DNA of 64,000 bases from Cytobacillus oceanisediminis. GTDB taxonomy: Bacteria; Bacillota; Bacilli; Bacillales; Cytobacillaceae. Below, one piece after another: positions 10,659-18,836 of this stretch (the first letter of the stretch is position 1; the number at the start of each line of letters is the position of its first letter). The notes beneath the pieces were generated by a model. That model had not been told where the DNA came from, made no database searches, and saw only the letters and a program-made list of their open reading frames with translations. Location: assembly GCF_004366035.1 (NCBI RefSeq), contig NZ_SOEE01000002.1:558001-622000 (forward strand), read 5' to 3'. The position numbers were made by a program, and so were the translations under genes.

Positions 10659-11321
10659 TTAGTCAACCATTCTGATAATTTGCGTGATATTCGGAAGCCC
10701 TTCAAGCTCTGTCATCACATCATGGCCGATTTTCTGATCCACTTCAATGACCATAATTGCCATTTTTCCTTTTTCCTTACGTGAAACTTCCATATGTCCT
10801 ATATTAATCTGGTGCTTTGATAAAATATTTGTAACAGCGGAGATAACTCCAAACTGATCGTTATGAACAACTAAAATGGCAGGATGTTCACCAGATAACT
10901 TAAGTTCAAAGGAATTCAGTTCGGTTATTTCAATTGTTCCGCCGCCAATGGATATTCCTACAAGTTCAAGTTCACGATCTCCTTCGGTAAGCTTGACTCT
11001 TACAGTATTAGGATGGTCTGTAACGGTATCTTCAACTGTAAAAATGACTTCAATCCCTGCTTCTTCAGCTAATTGAAGGGCAGAAGGAATCCGCTCGTCA
11101 AAAGTATCAAAGTCGAGGATTCCGCCAATAATGGCAACATCCGTACCATGTCCTTTATAGGTTTTTGCAAAAGAACCATATAAAGAAATCTCGGCTTTGG
11201 ACGGCTGTTTTCCGAAAAGAGTCCGGGCAACACGCCCAATGCGTGCAGCTCCGGCTGTATGTGAACTTGATGGTCCGATCATAACCGGACCAATAATATC
11301 AAACGCAGATCTGTATTTCAT
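10659..11321 (-). CDS. sdaAB: L-serine dehydratase, beta subunit
   Basis: A 220-residue beta subunit. The N-terminal ~140 residues are the serine dehydratase beta domain, with the GPSSSHTAGAARIGR motif near residue 16. The C-terminal ~70 residues form an ACT domain (AILVVHNDQFGVISAVTNIL), typical of amino-acid sensing. It lies between the YheO-type regulator (71-base gap) and sdaAA (37 bases to the next start codon region), all on the minus strand, which suggests one operon. Confidence 0.97.
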   Translation of the reverse strand: MKYRSAFDIIGPVMIGPSSSHTAGAARIGRVARTLFGKQPSKAEISLYGSFAKTYKGHGTDVAIIGGILDFDTFDERIPSALQLAEEAGIEVIFTVEDTVTDHPNTVRVKLTEGDRELELVGISIGGGTIEITELNSFELKLSGEHPAILVVHNDQFGVISAVTNILSKHQINIGHMEVSRKEKGKMAIMVIEVDQKIGHDVMTELEGLPNITQIIRMVD

Positions 11322-11392
11322 TTTTTATGCCCCTTTACGTTTAAGGTCTTTAAATTCAGATAGCTGCAATGAAAATTACAGCAGCAAGCTTT

Positions 11393-12064
11393 TTATTTAT
11401 GCTCCACAGCTTCGGGCTGCAGCTCATTAATCGTTCTGATTTTCTGCAGGTAATTATAAATGGTGAATTTGGAAACTCCAAGCACAGTTGCAACATAATC
11501 AGTTGCCCCTTTAATGAGAAATGTCCCTTTATCTTCAAGCTGGCGGACACATTCAACTTTTTCTTCTAGCGTCATCAATGAAGGTGCCTTCCTAAAACCT
11601 TGAAGTACCTGATCCACCATCTCGTGAATAACATCCTGGACGGAATTAAAAAAGGTCTCCGATTTAGAAGAATGTTCATCAAAGCTTATAAACTCTTCAA
11701 TTTCTCCTCCAAATTGCATGAGCAGACTAATATCATAATTAAGGCATAATGCACCAATTACTTTATTTTCATCATCACGGAGAAAAATCGTGGATGATTT
11801 CATGACATTCCCTTTTTTGGATTGTGTTTTATAATTGGCTATATCATTAACTTCGTTTTTATGTTTGGCTAATTCATTCAAAACAAGATCTGTGATGGGT
11901 GAGCCGATTTTCCTGTCCGTTATATCTCCTGCAATATGAATAAGCGATTTTTTTAAGTCGCTGAAATCGTGCACTGCCACTTCACAGCGGGAACCAAACA
12001 TTCGAACTAGCATATCTGCTGTCCGGATTGCCAGGTCAAAAACAGGTCTATGGCATTCCTTCAA
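11393..12064 (-). CDS. YheO-type PAS / HTH transcriptional regulator
   Basis: A 223-residue DNA-binding regulator. Residues ~5-115 match a YheO-like PAS domain (GSRCEVAVHDFSDLKKSL, IFLRDDENKVIGALCLNYD). Residues ~165-215 are a helix-turn-helix domain with GATDYVATVLGVSKFTIYNYL. The TTG at 12064 is chosen for the AAGGGAGTG site upstream. Relatives include DauR, which controls D-amino-acid use. Its position directly upstream of sdaAB-sdaAA suggests control of serine breakdown, with serine or a related amino acid as the signal; that is inference. Confidence 0.88.
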   Translation of the reverse strand: MKECHRPVFDLAIRTADMLVRMFGSRCEVAVHDFSDLKKSLIHIAGDITDRKIGSPITDLVLNELAKHKNEVNDIANYKTQSKKGNVMKSSTIFLRDDENKVIGALCLNYDISLLMQFGGEIEEFISFDEHSSKSETFFNSVQDVIHEMVDQVLQGFRKAPSLMTLEEKVECVRQLEDKGTFLIKGATDYVATVLGVSKFTIYNYLQKIRTINELQPEAVEHK

Positions 12065-12082
12065 CTTTGTCACTCCCTTTTG

Positions 12083-12104
12083 TGAAATCGCTTTCATTAT
12101 TATA
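12083..12104 (-). promoter_or_regulatory. cre-like CcpA site overlapping a TATAAT box
   Basis: TGAAATCGCTTTCA at 12083-12096 matches the CcpA consensus TGWAANCGNTNWCA at every position. On the minus strand a TATAAT box at 12104-12099 lies directly before it, so the site covers the expected transcription start of the regulator-sdaAB-sdaAA unit. This geometry is typical of carbon catabolite repression. Confidence 0.7.
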
Positions 12105-12194
12105 CTGCTCTATATTTCTATAATTTCATATTAACATAAAAACATAGATTGTTAAAATAAAATTTTAATAGCTACAAAAAAATTGTAAGTTACA

Positions 12195-12232
12195 TAAAAA
12201 AATTGCCGCAGCAAAATCAGATGCGGCAATTC
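12195..12232 (-). terminator. intrinsic terminator of 77-aa gene
   Basis: AATTGCCGCA / TGCGGCAATT forms a 10-bp stem (12201-12210 with 12222-12231), followed by T residues on the minus strand. Confidence 0.9.
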
Positions 12233-12236
12233 TATA

Positions 12237-12470
12237 TTATACATTTTTTAATACAAGATAAAGCCTGTTGACTCTCTCAGTTCGTTCCTCCTCAGAAGCA
12301 AGATCAAATTTTTTCAGCAAATGGAATACCTCATTTAAAATATCCTGTGTATGTTCCTCCTGAAAAAAAGATTGAAACAAAGAACTCATATCGTCCGGCA
12401 GAAAATCTTTCTGCTGTTCAAACTTATTTTGTACATCTTCCGGTGTGTGATCCAATTTACATTCACTCAT
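12237..12470 (-). CDS. small hypothetical protein, 77 aa
   Basis: The ATG at 12470 has a strong AGGAGG site 8 bases upstream; longer upstream starts lack one. The product is acidic and helical (KNKFEQQKDFLPDDMSSLF then EEHTQDILNEVFHLLKKFDL), with no membrane segment. I do not recognise a named family. It is a single-gene unit with its own terminator. Confidence 0.75.
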   Translation of the reverse strand: MSECKLDHTPEDVQNKFEQQKDFLPDDMSSLFQSFFQEEHTQDILNEVFHLLKKFDLASEEERTERVNRLYLVLKNV

Positions 12471-12622
12471 AAAAAAACCTCCTGTATGACTGTTACTTGC
12501 TTTTTTCATTATGATAAATCATTATTCTATTTTACCTTCTACAGTCCTATTAAAACATATACCTCTTCTGCATAGTTTCTTCAAACATTTCAACTATAAT
12601 AGAAGTAATTGATTTGAAATGA

Positions 12623-14026
12623 GTGAGTTCTTTGAGTAAACTTTCCATGAAGCTTGGCCTGCTGTTCTTTCTGATCCTTTTCGGGCTTGAAACAATTATG
12701 TTCTTCTTTTTACATAGTACCCTTGTTGAATCTCGTGTGGAGGAAGAGCTTATAGCTCTGCAGACACGCGGCAATTCACACCGTGCTATTCTTGAAAAGC
12801 ACTTTGATGAAAATACGATTTCACACGTGGCTCTGATGGAATCTGAAGCAAATACAGATGTAGTCATTACAAATTCGAATAAAGAGATCCTTGGTGCTTC
12901 TGTTGATAGCAGTTTGATCCAAAGGTACATAAAAAGGCCGATTACATCTTCAATAAGGAAAGGTAAAACCATCGAGGACAATTGGAAAAAAGAAGAATAT
13001 ATCTCAACAGTCAGCCCGATCGAACAGGATGGAGTGCTGATTGGCCATGTATATATGTTTCAGGATACAGCCTGGATTCAGTCGTTAATTTCACGATTAA
13101 ATAAACAATTTTTAATCGCCGGGTTCATTGCTGTCATTTTCACCATTACTATCATCATCTTTTTATCAAAGGCACTGGCAAAACCGCTGATTAAAATGAA
13201 GGAAGCCACCTCACAAATAAGCAGCGGTGATTTTTCAGTTTCCCTTCCTAAAACCGGTGACGATGAACTTGGGGATTTAGCACGGTCCATTCAGTTATTG
13301 GCGGGTGACCTGAATTACCTCAGAGAAGAACGAAATGAATTTTTATCCAGCATATCGCACGAACTTCGCACTCCTCTTACTTATATAAAGGGCTATGCTG
13401 ATATAGTTCAGAAGCGGGACCTGAGCCCGGAAGAAAGAAGTCAGTATTTATCAATAATCCTGGAGGAAACCAACCGGCTTTCAGATATGGTTAAAAATCT
13501 TTTCGATTTGGCTAGAATCGATAAAAATACCTTTGACATAAAAAAAAGACCTATTGATCTGAAGGAATTTATGAAAAAAATTGAAACAAAATTCTCACCG
13601 GCTTTCACCGAAAAAGGCATGCTGCTGTCTGTTAATTGTCTTGAATCAATTACCATATCTGCGGATGCATCAAGGCTGGAACAGATCATATTTAATCTTT
13701 TGGATAACGCCATTAAGTATTCCTCACCTGGAGATAAAACAACAATTAATATAAGCAGGACCAAAAAACATGTCATCATTAATATAAATGATACCGGAAG
13801 AGGGATCTCTGAGGAGGAACTGCCCTTTATTTTTAATCGATTTTACCGAGTGGATAAATCACGGGCAAGAGCTCTTGGAGGAACAGGTCTTGGACTCGCC
13901 ATTGTTAAGGAACTTGTCCATGCTCATGGAGGGACTATATCTGTCTGCAGCAGAGAAGGTGACGGAACAGAATTTGAAATTGTTTTTAAGGGAGAAACGG
14001 AATGTGAAAACAATACTTTTGGTTGA
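12623..14026 (+). CDS. sensor histidine kinase (HAMP, HisKA, HATPase)
   Basis: A 467-residue membrane sensor kinase. It has membrane helices at ~12-32 and ~165-187 flanking an extracellular sensor domain of about 130 residues, then a HAMP domain. The phosphoacceptor box FLSSISHELRTPLTYIKGY carries the histidine near residue 245. N, G1, F and G2 boxes follow (LDNAIKYSSPGD, NDTGRGISEEELPFIFNRFYR, GGTGLGLAIVKELV). The start is uncertain: GTG 12623, TTG 12632 and ATG 12647 are all in frame with weak ribosome sites. It overlaps the response-regulator gene by 23 bases, so the pair is one unit. The stimulus is unknown. Confidence 0.93.
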   Translation: MSSLSKLSMKLGLLFFLILFGLETIMFFFLHSTLVESRVEEELIALQTRGNSHRAILEKHFDENTISHVALMESEANTDVVITNSNKEILGASVDSSLIQRYIKRPITSSIRKGKTIEDNWKKEEYISTVSPIEQDGVLIGHVYMFQDTAWIQSLISRLNKQFLIAGFIAVIFTITIIIFLSKALAKPLIKMKEATSQISSGDFSVSLPKTGDDELGDLARSIQLLAGDLNYLREERNEFLSSISHELRTPLTYIKGYADIVQKRDLSPEERSQYLSIILEETNRLSDMVKNLFDLARIDKNTFDIKKRPIDLKEFMKKIETKFSPAFTEKGMLLSVNCLESITISADASRLEQIIFNLLDNAIKYSSPGDKTTINISRTKKHVIININDTGRGISEEELPFIFNRFYRVDKSRARALGGTGLGLAIVKELVHAHGGTISVCSREGDGTEFEIVFKGETECENNTFG

Positions 14027-14681
14027 CGATGAAACGAGAATGCTTGATCTAATTTCTTTATACTTAACGCCACGCGGCTACAATTGCATTAAATTGGCTT
14101 CAGGTTCAGATGCCTTGCTATACTTAGAAACCCGTTCTGCAGATCTCGTTCTTTTGGATGTTATGATGCCTGAAATGGATGGATGGAAAGTATGCGAGGA
14201 AATAAAAAAATATTGGGATATTCCCATCATCATGCTTACTGCCAAAAGCGAAAAGCCTGACATTGTAAAGGGATTGAACATCGGAGCAGATGATTATATT
14301 TTAAAGCCATTCGATGAAGAGGAATTATCCGCAAGGATTGAAGCAGTTCTGAGAAGAAGCAAAAAAGATGGAAAAACCAAAACCTTTAAAGGGCTGGAAC
14401 TTAAAGAAGATTCTTATGAGCTTTCCTATAAAAATAAGGAAATCCTTTTGACTCCCAAAGAGTTTTCAATGTTAAGCCTGTTCCTCTCAAACCTGAACAG
14501 AGTTTTTTCACGTGAGCATTTAATAGGCTCAGTATGGGGCTATGGAGTGTCAATCGAAGACCGCACCATCGATTCTCATGTCAGAAATTTACGGGAAAAA
14601 TTAAGAAAAGCCGGGTTTCCTGCAGATGAGTATCTGACGACTGTCTGGGGTTTGGGCTATAAATGGGCCGGAAAGGATTAA
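14004..14681 (+). CDS. OmpR-family response regulator
   Basis: A 225-residue regulator. The GTG at 14004 is chosen because it begins the receiver domain (VKTILLVDDETRM) and follows GGGAG. The receiver domain shows the acidic pair DDE, the phosphoacceptor aspartate in LVLLDVMMPEMDGW, the conserved Thr-Ala in MLTAKSE and the lysine in YILKPFDEEE. A winged-helix OmpR/PhoB DNA-binding domain occupies ~125-225 (LTPKEFSMLSLFL, DSHVRNLREKLRKA). It pairs with the upstream kinase and is followed after 3 bases by a VTT-domain membrane protein. Confidence 0.95.
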   Translation: MKTILLVDDETRMLDLISLYLTPRGYNCIKLASGSDALLYLETRSADLVLLDVMMPEMDGWKVCEEIKKYWDIPIIMLTAKSEKPDIVKGLNIGADDYILKPFDEEELSARIEAVLRRSKKDGKTKTFKGLELKEDSYELSYKNKEILLTPKEFSMLSLFLSNLNRVFSREHLIGSVWGYGVSIEDRTIDSHVRNLREKLRKAGFPADEYLTTVWGLGYKWAGKD

Positions 14682-14684
14682 TGG

Positions 14685-15245
14685 ATGTTTACTAATATCA
14701 TCGGATGGCTTTCAGATGTACCGATATTGGCAGCTTTTTTTAGCATATCTATGAACATTGCTGCGGCGATAACGGGGTTCCTCCCTAGTGCATTTATTAC
14801 TGCGGGCACAGTTGCCGCTTTTGATCTGAAATTGGGGCTAATCCTATTAATCATCGGAGAAGCTGCCGGAGCAATTATAAGTTTCATTCTTTATCGCAAA
14901 GGACTCACCAAGCTTACCTCCTCTTTTCCTCAGCTTAAGAATAACAAATTATTTTTTAAGCTGAGGAATATCGAAGGGCCAGCTGCCTATTTCATGGTTG
15001 TTTTGTTGAGAGTCCTGCCGTTTGTCCCATCAGGCGCAGTCACACTGGCAGCAGCATACAGCAAAATGAGGCTTCTGCCCTTTGGCATTGCCAGCACCAT
15101 AGGAAAAATACCTGCTTTGTTTATTGAAGCCTTTGCGGTTTCACATGCACTAAAATTTAATATGGAGCTGCAAATAGCCATATTCCTTTTAGCTGCTTTC
15201 TTCTTTTTGGTTTACTATTTATATAAAAGTTATAAATTAAGTTAA
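14685..15245 (+). CDS. VTT-domain (DedA/TVP38-like) membrane protein
   Basis: A 186-residue integral membrane protein of the VTT/TMEM64 type. Features are a re-entrant segment with GFLPSAFITAGTVAAF, the glycine-rich EAAGAIISFILYRKG, the RVLPFVPSGAVTLAAAYSKM motif and about five membrane helices. Related bacterial proteins are linked to lipid scrambling or flipping and membrane homeostasis; the exact substrate here is unknown. Its ATG is 4 bases past the response-regulator stop, so it is the third gene of the kinase operon and a plausible effector or sensor partner. Confidence 0.88.
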   Translation: MFTNIIGWLSDVPILAAFFSISMNIAAAITGFLPSAFITAGTVAAFDLKLGLILLIIGEAAGAIISFILYRKGLTKLTSSFPQLKNNKLFFKLRNIEGPAAYFMVVLLRVLPFVPSGAVTLAAAYSKMRLLPFGIASTIGKIPALFIEAFAVSHALKFNMELQIAIFLLAAFFFLVYYLYKSYKLS

Positions 15246-15274
15246 AGAGCTTATCTTAGGCAGATAAGCTCTTT
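15244..15274. terminator. bidirectional intrinsic terminator
   Basis: A perfect 13-bp stem AAAGAGCTTATCT / AGATAAGCTCTTT with a 5-base loop lies between convergent genes, with T-rich flanks on both strands. Confidence 0.92.
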
Positions 15275-15284
15275 CATTTTCTAT

Positions 15285-15884
15285 TTATTTAGAAGGAGAA
15301 AGCTCGTTTTCTGTTACCCACATGTGGTTTTTTACTTCCTGCCCGTCAGCTGTAGTAAAGTCAACCATATAGACAGTTGTTTCCTGCACAGAATCGATTT
15401 CGGCAGCTGCTCCTTCCATCCCCTTCATGTGACTTGCATTTAATGTTACCTCGTCGCCTTCTTTAAATGGCTCCTCTCCTGCATCTGCAATCTCTTCATG
15501 AACTACCCATTTATGATTTTCAACTTTTTCACCTCCGGTAGTTGGTGTGTAAGAGACCGTATATACGTTTGTATCGTATGCACCTGAAATTATTGCTTCG
15601 GCTCCCTCCATCCCTTCCATATGTCCTGCTGTAATGAAGGCCTTGCTTCCAACTTCATATTTAGGGTTCTCTGCTTCCTTTATACCTTCAGGGACTTCTC
15701 CGGAGCCGGAATGGTCCATGCCTGAATGGGCTCCTGAATGGCTGCTGCTTTCATTTTTCGTTGTGCTCTCTTCCTTGCTGGCACCTTCCTGTTCAGTGTC
15801 CCCGTCATTTCCGCCACATGCAGTTAAAGTTAATACTGCAGCCAAAGAAACAAACCAGATGGCGAATTTTTTTCTTGTCAGCAT
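15285..15884 (-). CDS. ydhK: YdhK-family lipoprotein (two DUF1541 domains)
   Basis: A 199-residue lipoprotein. A signal peptide with lipobox LTACGG puts the lipidated Cys near residue 23. A Ser/His-rich linker (SSHSGAHSGMDHSGSG) follows. Then come two DUF1541 repeats, each with a Met/Gly/His cluster (AGHMEGMEGAEAII, ASHMKGMEGAAAEI) and a closing NHxWV motif. Met/His-rich motifs suggest copper or other soft-metal binding on the outer membrane face. The neighbouring four-helix-bundle copper protein supports this. Regulation is not visible. Confidence 0.92.
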   Translation of the reverse strand: MLTRKKFAIWFVSLAAVLTLTACGGNDGDTEQEGASKEESTTKNESSSHSGAHSGMDHSGSGEVPEGIKEAENPKYEVGSKAFITAGHMEGMEGAEAIISGAYDTNVYTVSYTPTTGGEKVENHKWVVHEEIADAGEEPFKEGDEVTLNASHMKGMEGAAAEIDSVQETTVYMVDFTTADGQEVKNHMWVTENELSPSK

Positions 15885-16020
15885 ATCTATTCCTCCTTTT
15901 CTTCATGTTGTTAGTATGGCAATAAATTGTGCAGAAATTATGGAACAGGCTTACAAAAGGCTTATTTAATTTCCCTTTACTAATTGAAAATATGTACATT
16001 TATTCTGAGCCAATTTTGGC

Positions 16021-16068
16021 AAATAAAAATGGTAAACAGACACCCTGCTGGATGTCGGATGTCTGTTT
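16021..16068 (-). terminator. intrinsic terminator after copper protein gene
   Basis: AAACAGACA / TGTCTGTTT (16034-16042 with 16060-16068) with a T-rich tail on the minus strand. Confidence 0.75.
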
Positions 16069-16079
16069 AGTCAGTTTAA

Positions 16080-16409
16080 TTAAGCAGCCATTTTACGGCA
16101 TTCTTCCGCACATTTAAAGCATGCTTCAGCACAGCGCTGACAGTGGCCATGGTCGTGTTTATTGCACTCGTTTCCACATGCTTCACAAATCTCTGCACAT
16201 AGGGTGCAAATTTGCTTGGCAAAAGGGCTGTTTGACTGCATCGCCTTTGCTGCAAAGGCACAGATTTCTGCACACTCCCTGTCCAGGCGGATACAATCCG
16301 CCATCATTTTAACATCCTCTTCAGCTAAGCATTCATCAAAGCATACATTACAGGCTTTCATGCATTCTAAACAAGCCTGGATGCATTCTTCAAAAGATTG
16401 GCTATACAT
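16080..16409 (-). CDS. four-helix-bundle copper-binding protein (Csp family)
   Basis: A 109-residue cytosolic-type Cys-rich protein with no signal peptide. About 15 cysteines are spaced along four amphipathic helices as CxxxC/CxxC pairs (CIQACLECMKACNVCFDEC, CTLCAEICEACGNEC, CQRCAEACFKCAEEC), plus a His-containing NKHDHGHC segment. This is the copper-storage/YhjQ-type pattern in which cysteines line the core of a four-helix bundle and bind many Cu(I) ions. The ATG follows GGAAGGATG. With the YdhK lipoprotein next to it on the same strand it suggests a copper-handling pair, although each has its own terminator. Confidence 0.93.
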   Translation of the reverse strand: MYSQSFEECIQACLECMKACNVCFDECLAEEDVKMMADCIRLDRECAEICAFAAKAMQSNSPFAKQICTLCAEICEACGNECNKHDHGHCQRCAEACFKCAEECRKMAA

Positions 16410-16500
16410 TTTATCATCCTTCCTTTTATCTCTTTACAAATATACTCTACCCCTGCATTTTTTTAGTAAACTGCATATTTTCTGCATATATTCCGCATGC

Positions 16501-16531
16501 AAAAAAGAGAGCAGAGAGTTATTCTCTGCTC
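16501..16531 (-). terminator. intrinsic terminator after ltaS
   Basis: GAGCAGAGA / TCTCTGCTC (16509-16517 with 16523-16531) followed by a T run on the minus strand. Confidence 0.9.
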
Positions 16532-16538
16532 CTAAATA

Positions 16539-18506
16539 TTACTTCTGTATACCCGGCCCACTTCTTTCCTCTTTATATGGCACCTCTTTTTTTACATATG
16601 AGTAATCATTTCGGTTGACTGGAATAAATCCTTCCGGCTTATAAAAGCGCAGCAGGTCTTTGTAAACAATGTTATCTGACATCTCAAGCTCTTTTTTTGC
16701 CTGATCGGAAAACAGCTTACAGGCATTAGCTTCAGCTATTTCGCCGGTTTCAGTAAAATAACAGGTCTCTTCAATCTGTGTATATTCAGGGGAAATGAAG
16801 TTGCCGTTTCGGAACGGGACTACTTCACGGTGCTTATCTGATAATAGATCTGATCCCATTTCCAGGTGATTTTTTGTATCAATGCCCAGCAGGTGAAGTA
16901 ATGTCGGACGCACATCCACCTGTCCGCCAACATTATGGACAATGCCGCCATCCACTCCTGGTACATGGATGAATACTGGCACTCTTTGAAGCTTGGCATA
17001 TTCAAATGGTGTAATTTCTTTTCCGGTTACTTCCGCCATAGCTTCATTGTGGTTTTCGGAAATTCCGTAGTGATCGCCATACAGAACAACGACTGTTTGA
17101 TCATACAGCCCGGACTCCTTTAAATCATTAAAGAACTGCTGGAGTGCCTGGTCCATATAATTCGCCGACTGGAAATAGTGGTTAACCACATCATTATCCG
17201 TTTCGCCAGCAGGAAAATCAGTATCCCACTCATCCATTTTAAAAGGGAAGTGATTAGATAGAGTGATGAATTTTGTATAAAAAGGCTGTGGAAGACCGGT
17301 CAGCATCGACATGGATTCCTTGAAAAACGGTTTATCCTTCAACCCGTAGTTCTTAGTATTTTCATCGCTCATATTGTAATACTCAGCATCAAAAAACTTG
17401 TCATAGCCCATGGTTTTATACATTTCGTTACGGTTCCAGAATGTCTTGTAGTTTCCATGGAAAGCTGCTGAAGTATAGCCTTGAGACTTTAAGATAGCAG
17501 GTGTGCCATGGAAGGTATTTTGCGCTTTTGTTACATATACCGCTCCCTGTGACATTGGATATAGCGATGTATCCATGATGAACTCCGCGTCAGAGGTCTT
17601 TCCCTGTCCGGTTTGATTCACAATATTGTCAAAATAAAATGTCTTGCCGCTGTGTGCAAGTGAGTTCAGGAATGGAGTAACTTCTTTTCCATTCAGCTTG
17701 TAGTCAATAATAAAGGTCTGCAGAGATTCCATGGATACATAAATAACATTCATGCCCTTAGCTTTTCCGAAGTATTCAGGGTTCGGAGGTGAATACTTGG
17801 CTTTCACATAGTTCTCCACTTCAGTTACATCATTATTATCCGCCAGAGCCCTTTGGCTGGCAGACTTGGCATTTTGTACAATATCATATACGGTGAAATT
17901 GTATGCTCCAAGGTATTTCACCAAGTAATTGCGGTCAAAGGAACGTGTAAGCAAGTCCGGACGGTCATTCTCGGCTATCTCAAGATTAATGAAGAATACT
18001 ATGATTCCTGCAGCGATAACAGCCAGTGCAGGTTTACGGCTAATTTTCTTTCCTGGTTTGTACCATTTCCTGACTGCCAGGAAAAGAAGCAGAAGTGTAT
18101 CAGTAAAATAAAAAATATCCCATGGGGACATTAAAGAAAGAGCACTGTCCCCCAGCTGCCCCCCATTTACTTTTGCCTGCATTAGTACGGGAACTGTAAT
18201 AAAGTCGTTAAAGAATCTATAATAAACGACATTTGCATAAAGCAGGAAAGATAAAAATAAATTCAGGCCAATAAGTATGCCCGATTGCCATTTTCCTTTG
18301 AAAAACAAAGCAAATCCCAGGAATACCAATGTAGAACTTAATGGATTCAAAAACAGCAGAAATCGCTGTATGTCATTATTGATCCCTAAATTAAATTCGA
18401 TGCGGTAGGCTATATACGTTTTTAGCCAAAAAAGGATAACTGTCAGAAAGAACACAGCAAGGCTGCTTTTCGCCACTTTCCCAGGCGATTTAAATAACTT
18501 TCCCAT
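16539..18506 (-). CDS. ltaS: lipoteichoic acid synthase family protein
   Basis: A 655-residue glycerol-phosphate transferase that builds the lipoteichoic acid backbone from phosphatidylglycerol on the outer membrane face. Five membrane helices occupy ~1-175. The extracellular sulfatase-fold domain starts near residue 210. Visible metal and catalytic sites are the Glu in NVIYVSMESLQ, the nucleophilic Thr in GQGKTSDAEFI, and LYGDHYGISENH. Length and topology are normal for LtaS/YfnI/YqgS enzymes. I cannot tell which paralogue it is, since Bacillus species carry several. The ATG follows AGAGGTG. A perfect 11-bp hairpin lies about 35 bases upstream of the start. Confidence 0.93.
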   Translation of the reverse strand: MGKLFKSPGKVAKSSLAVFFLTVILFWLKTYIAYRIEFNLGINNDIQRFLLFLNPLSSTLVFLGFALFFKGKWQSGILIGLNLFLSFLLYANVVYYRFFNDFITVPVLMQAKVNGGQLGDSALSLMSPWDIFYFTDTLLLLFLAVRKWYKPGKKISRKPALAVIAAGIIVFFINLEIAENDRPDLLTRSFDRNYLVKYLGAYNFTVYDIVQNAKSASQRALADNNDVTEVENYVKAKYSPPNPEYFGKAKGMNVIYVSMESLQTFIIDYKLNGKEVTPFLNSLAHSGKTFYFDNIVNQTGQGKTSDAEFIMDTSLYPMSQGAVYVTKAQNTFHGTPAILKSQGYTSAAFHGNYKTFWNRNEMYKTMGYDKFFDAEYYNMSDENTKNYGLKDKPFFKESMSMLTGLPQPFYTKFITLSNHFPFKMDEWDTDFPAGETDNDVVNHYFQSANYMDQALQQFFNDLKESGLYDQTVVVLYGDHYGISENHNEAMAEVTGKEITPFEYAKLQRVPVFIHVPGVDGGIVHNVGGQVDVRPTLLHLLGIDTKNHLEMGSDLLSDKHREVVPFRNGNFISPEYTQIEETCYFTETGEIAEANACKLFSDQAKKELEMSDNIVYKDLLRFYKPEGFIPVNRNDYSYVKKEVPYKEERSGPGIQK

Positions 18507-18541
18507 AAGTGTGGTTTCACCTCTTAAATTGTAAACATGCG

Positions 18542-18567
18542 AAAAACTTAGCAGCGGCTAAGTTTTT
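18542..18567. promoter_or_regulatory. perfect hairpin upstream of ltaS
   Basis: AAAAACTTAGC / GCTAAGTTTTT (11-bp stem, 4-base loop) sits between divergent genes, not after one. On the minus strand it would be in the ltaS leader, ending in five T about 35 bases before the start codon. It could act as a leader terminator or a stabilising hairpin. Confidence 0.55.
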
Positions 18568-18836
18568 ATATGTAAAAAATATGTAAAGCCAACATTACTA
18601 AATGGTGAATGAATGTAAAATAATATAGCACAGTTTCAGATGAATGAAAACTGATATCTTCTTAATATCTTTCGCCTTTTTCCTGCAAAATCCAACAACT
18701 TTTTATAATAATTTTCTGTTAACCCAATCAATCTGATGATAAAATGAATTTTCCCTTCATAATTTCAGTGCTGCAGGAGTATTGATCTTAAAAAGGGCCA
18801 AGCTAATAATTAAACATAGATGATTGGAGAATCTTC
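18568..18836. other. divergent intergenic region
   Basis: The rest of the ltaS / YczE-like divergent spacer. It is AT-rich, with candidate promoter words on both strands. No ORF with a ribosome site, RNA gene or repeat other than the hairpin at its left edge. Confidence 0.4.
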
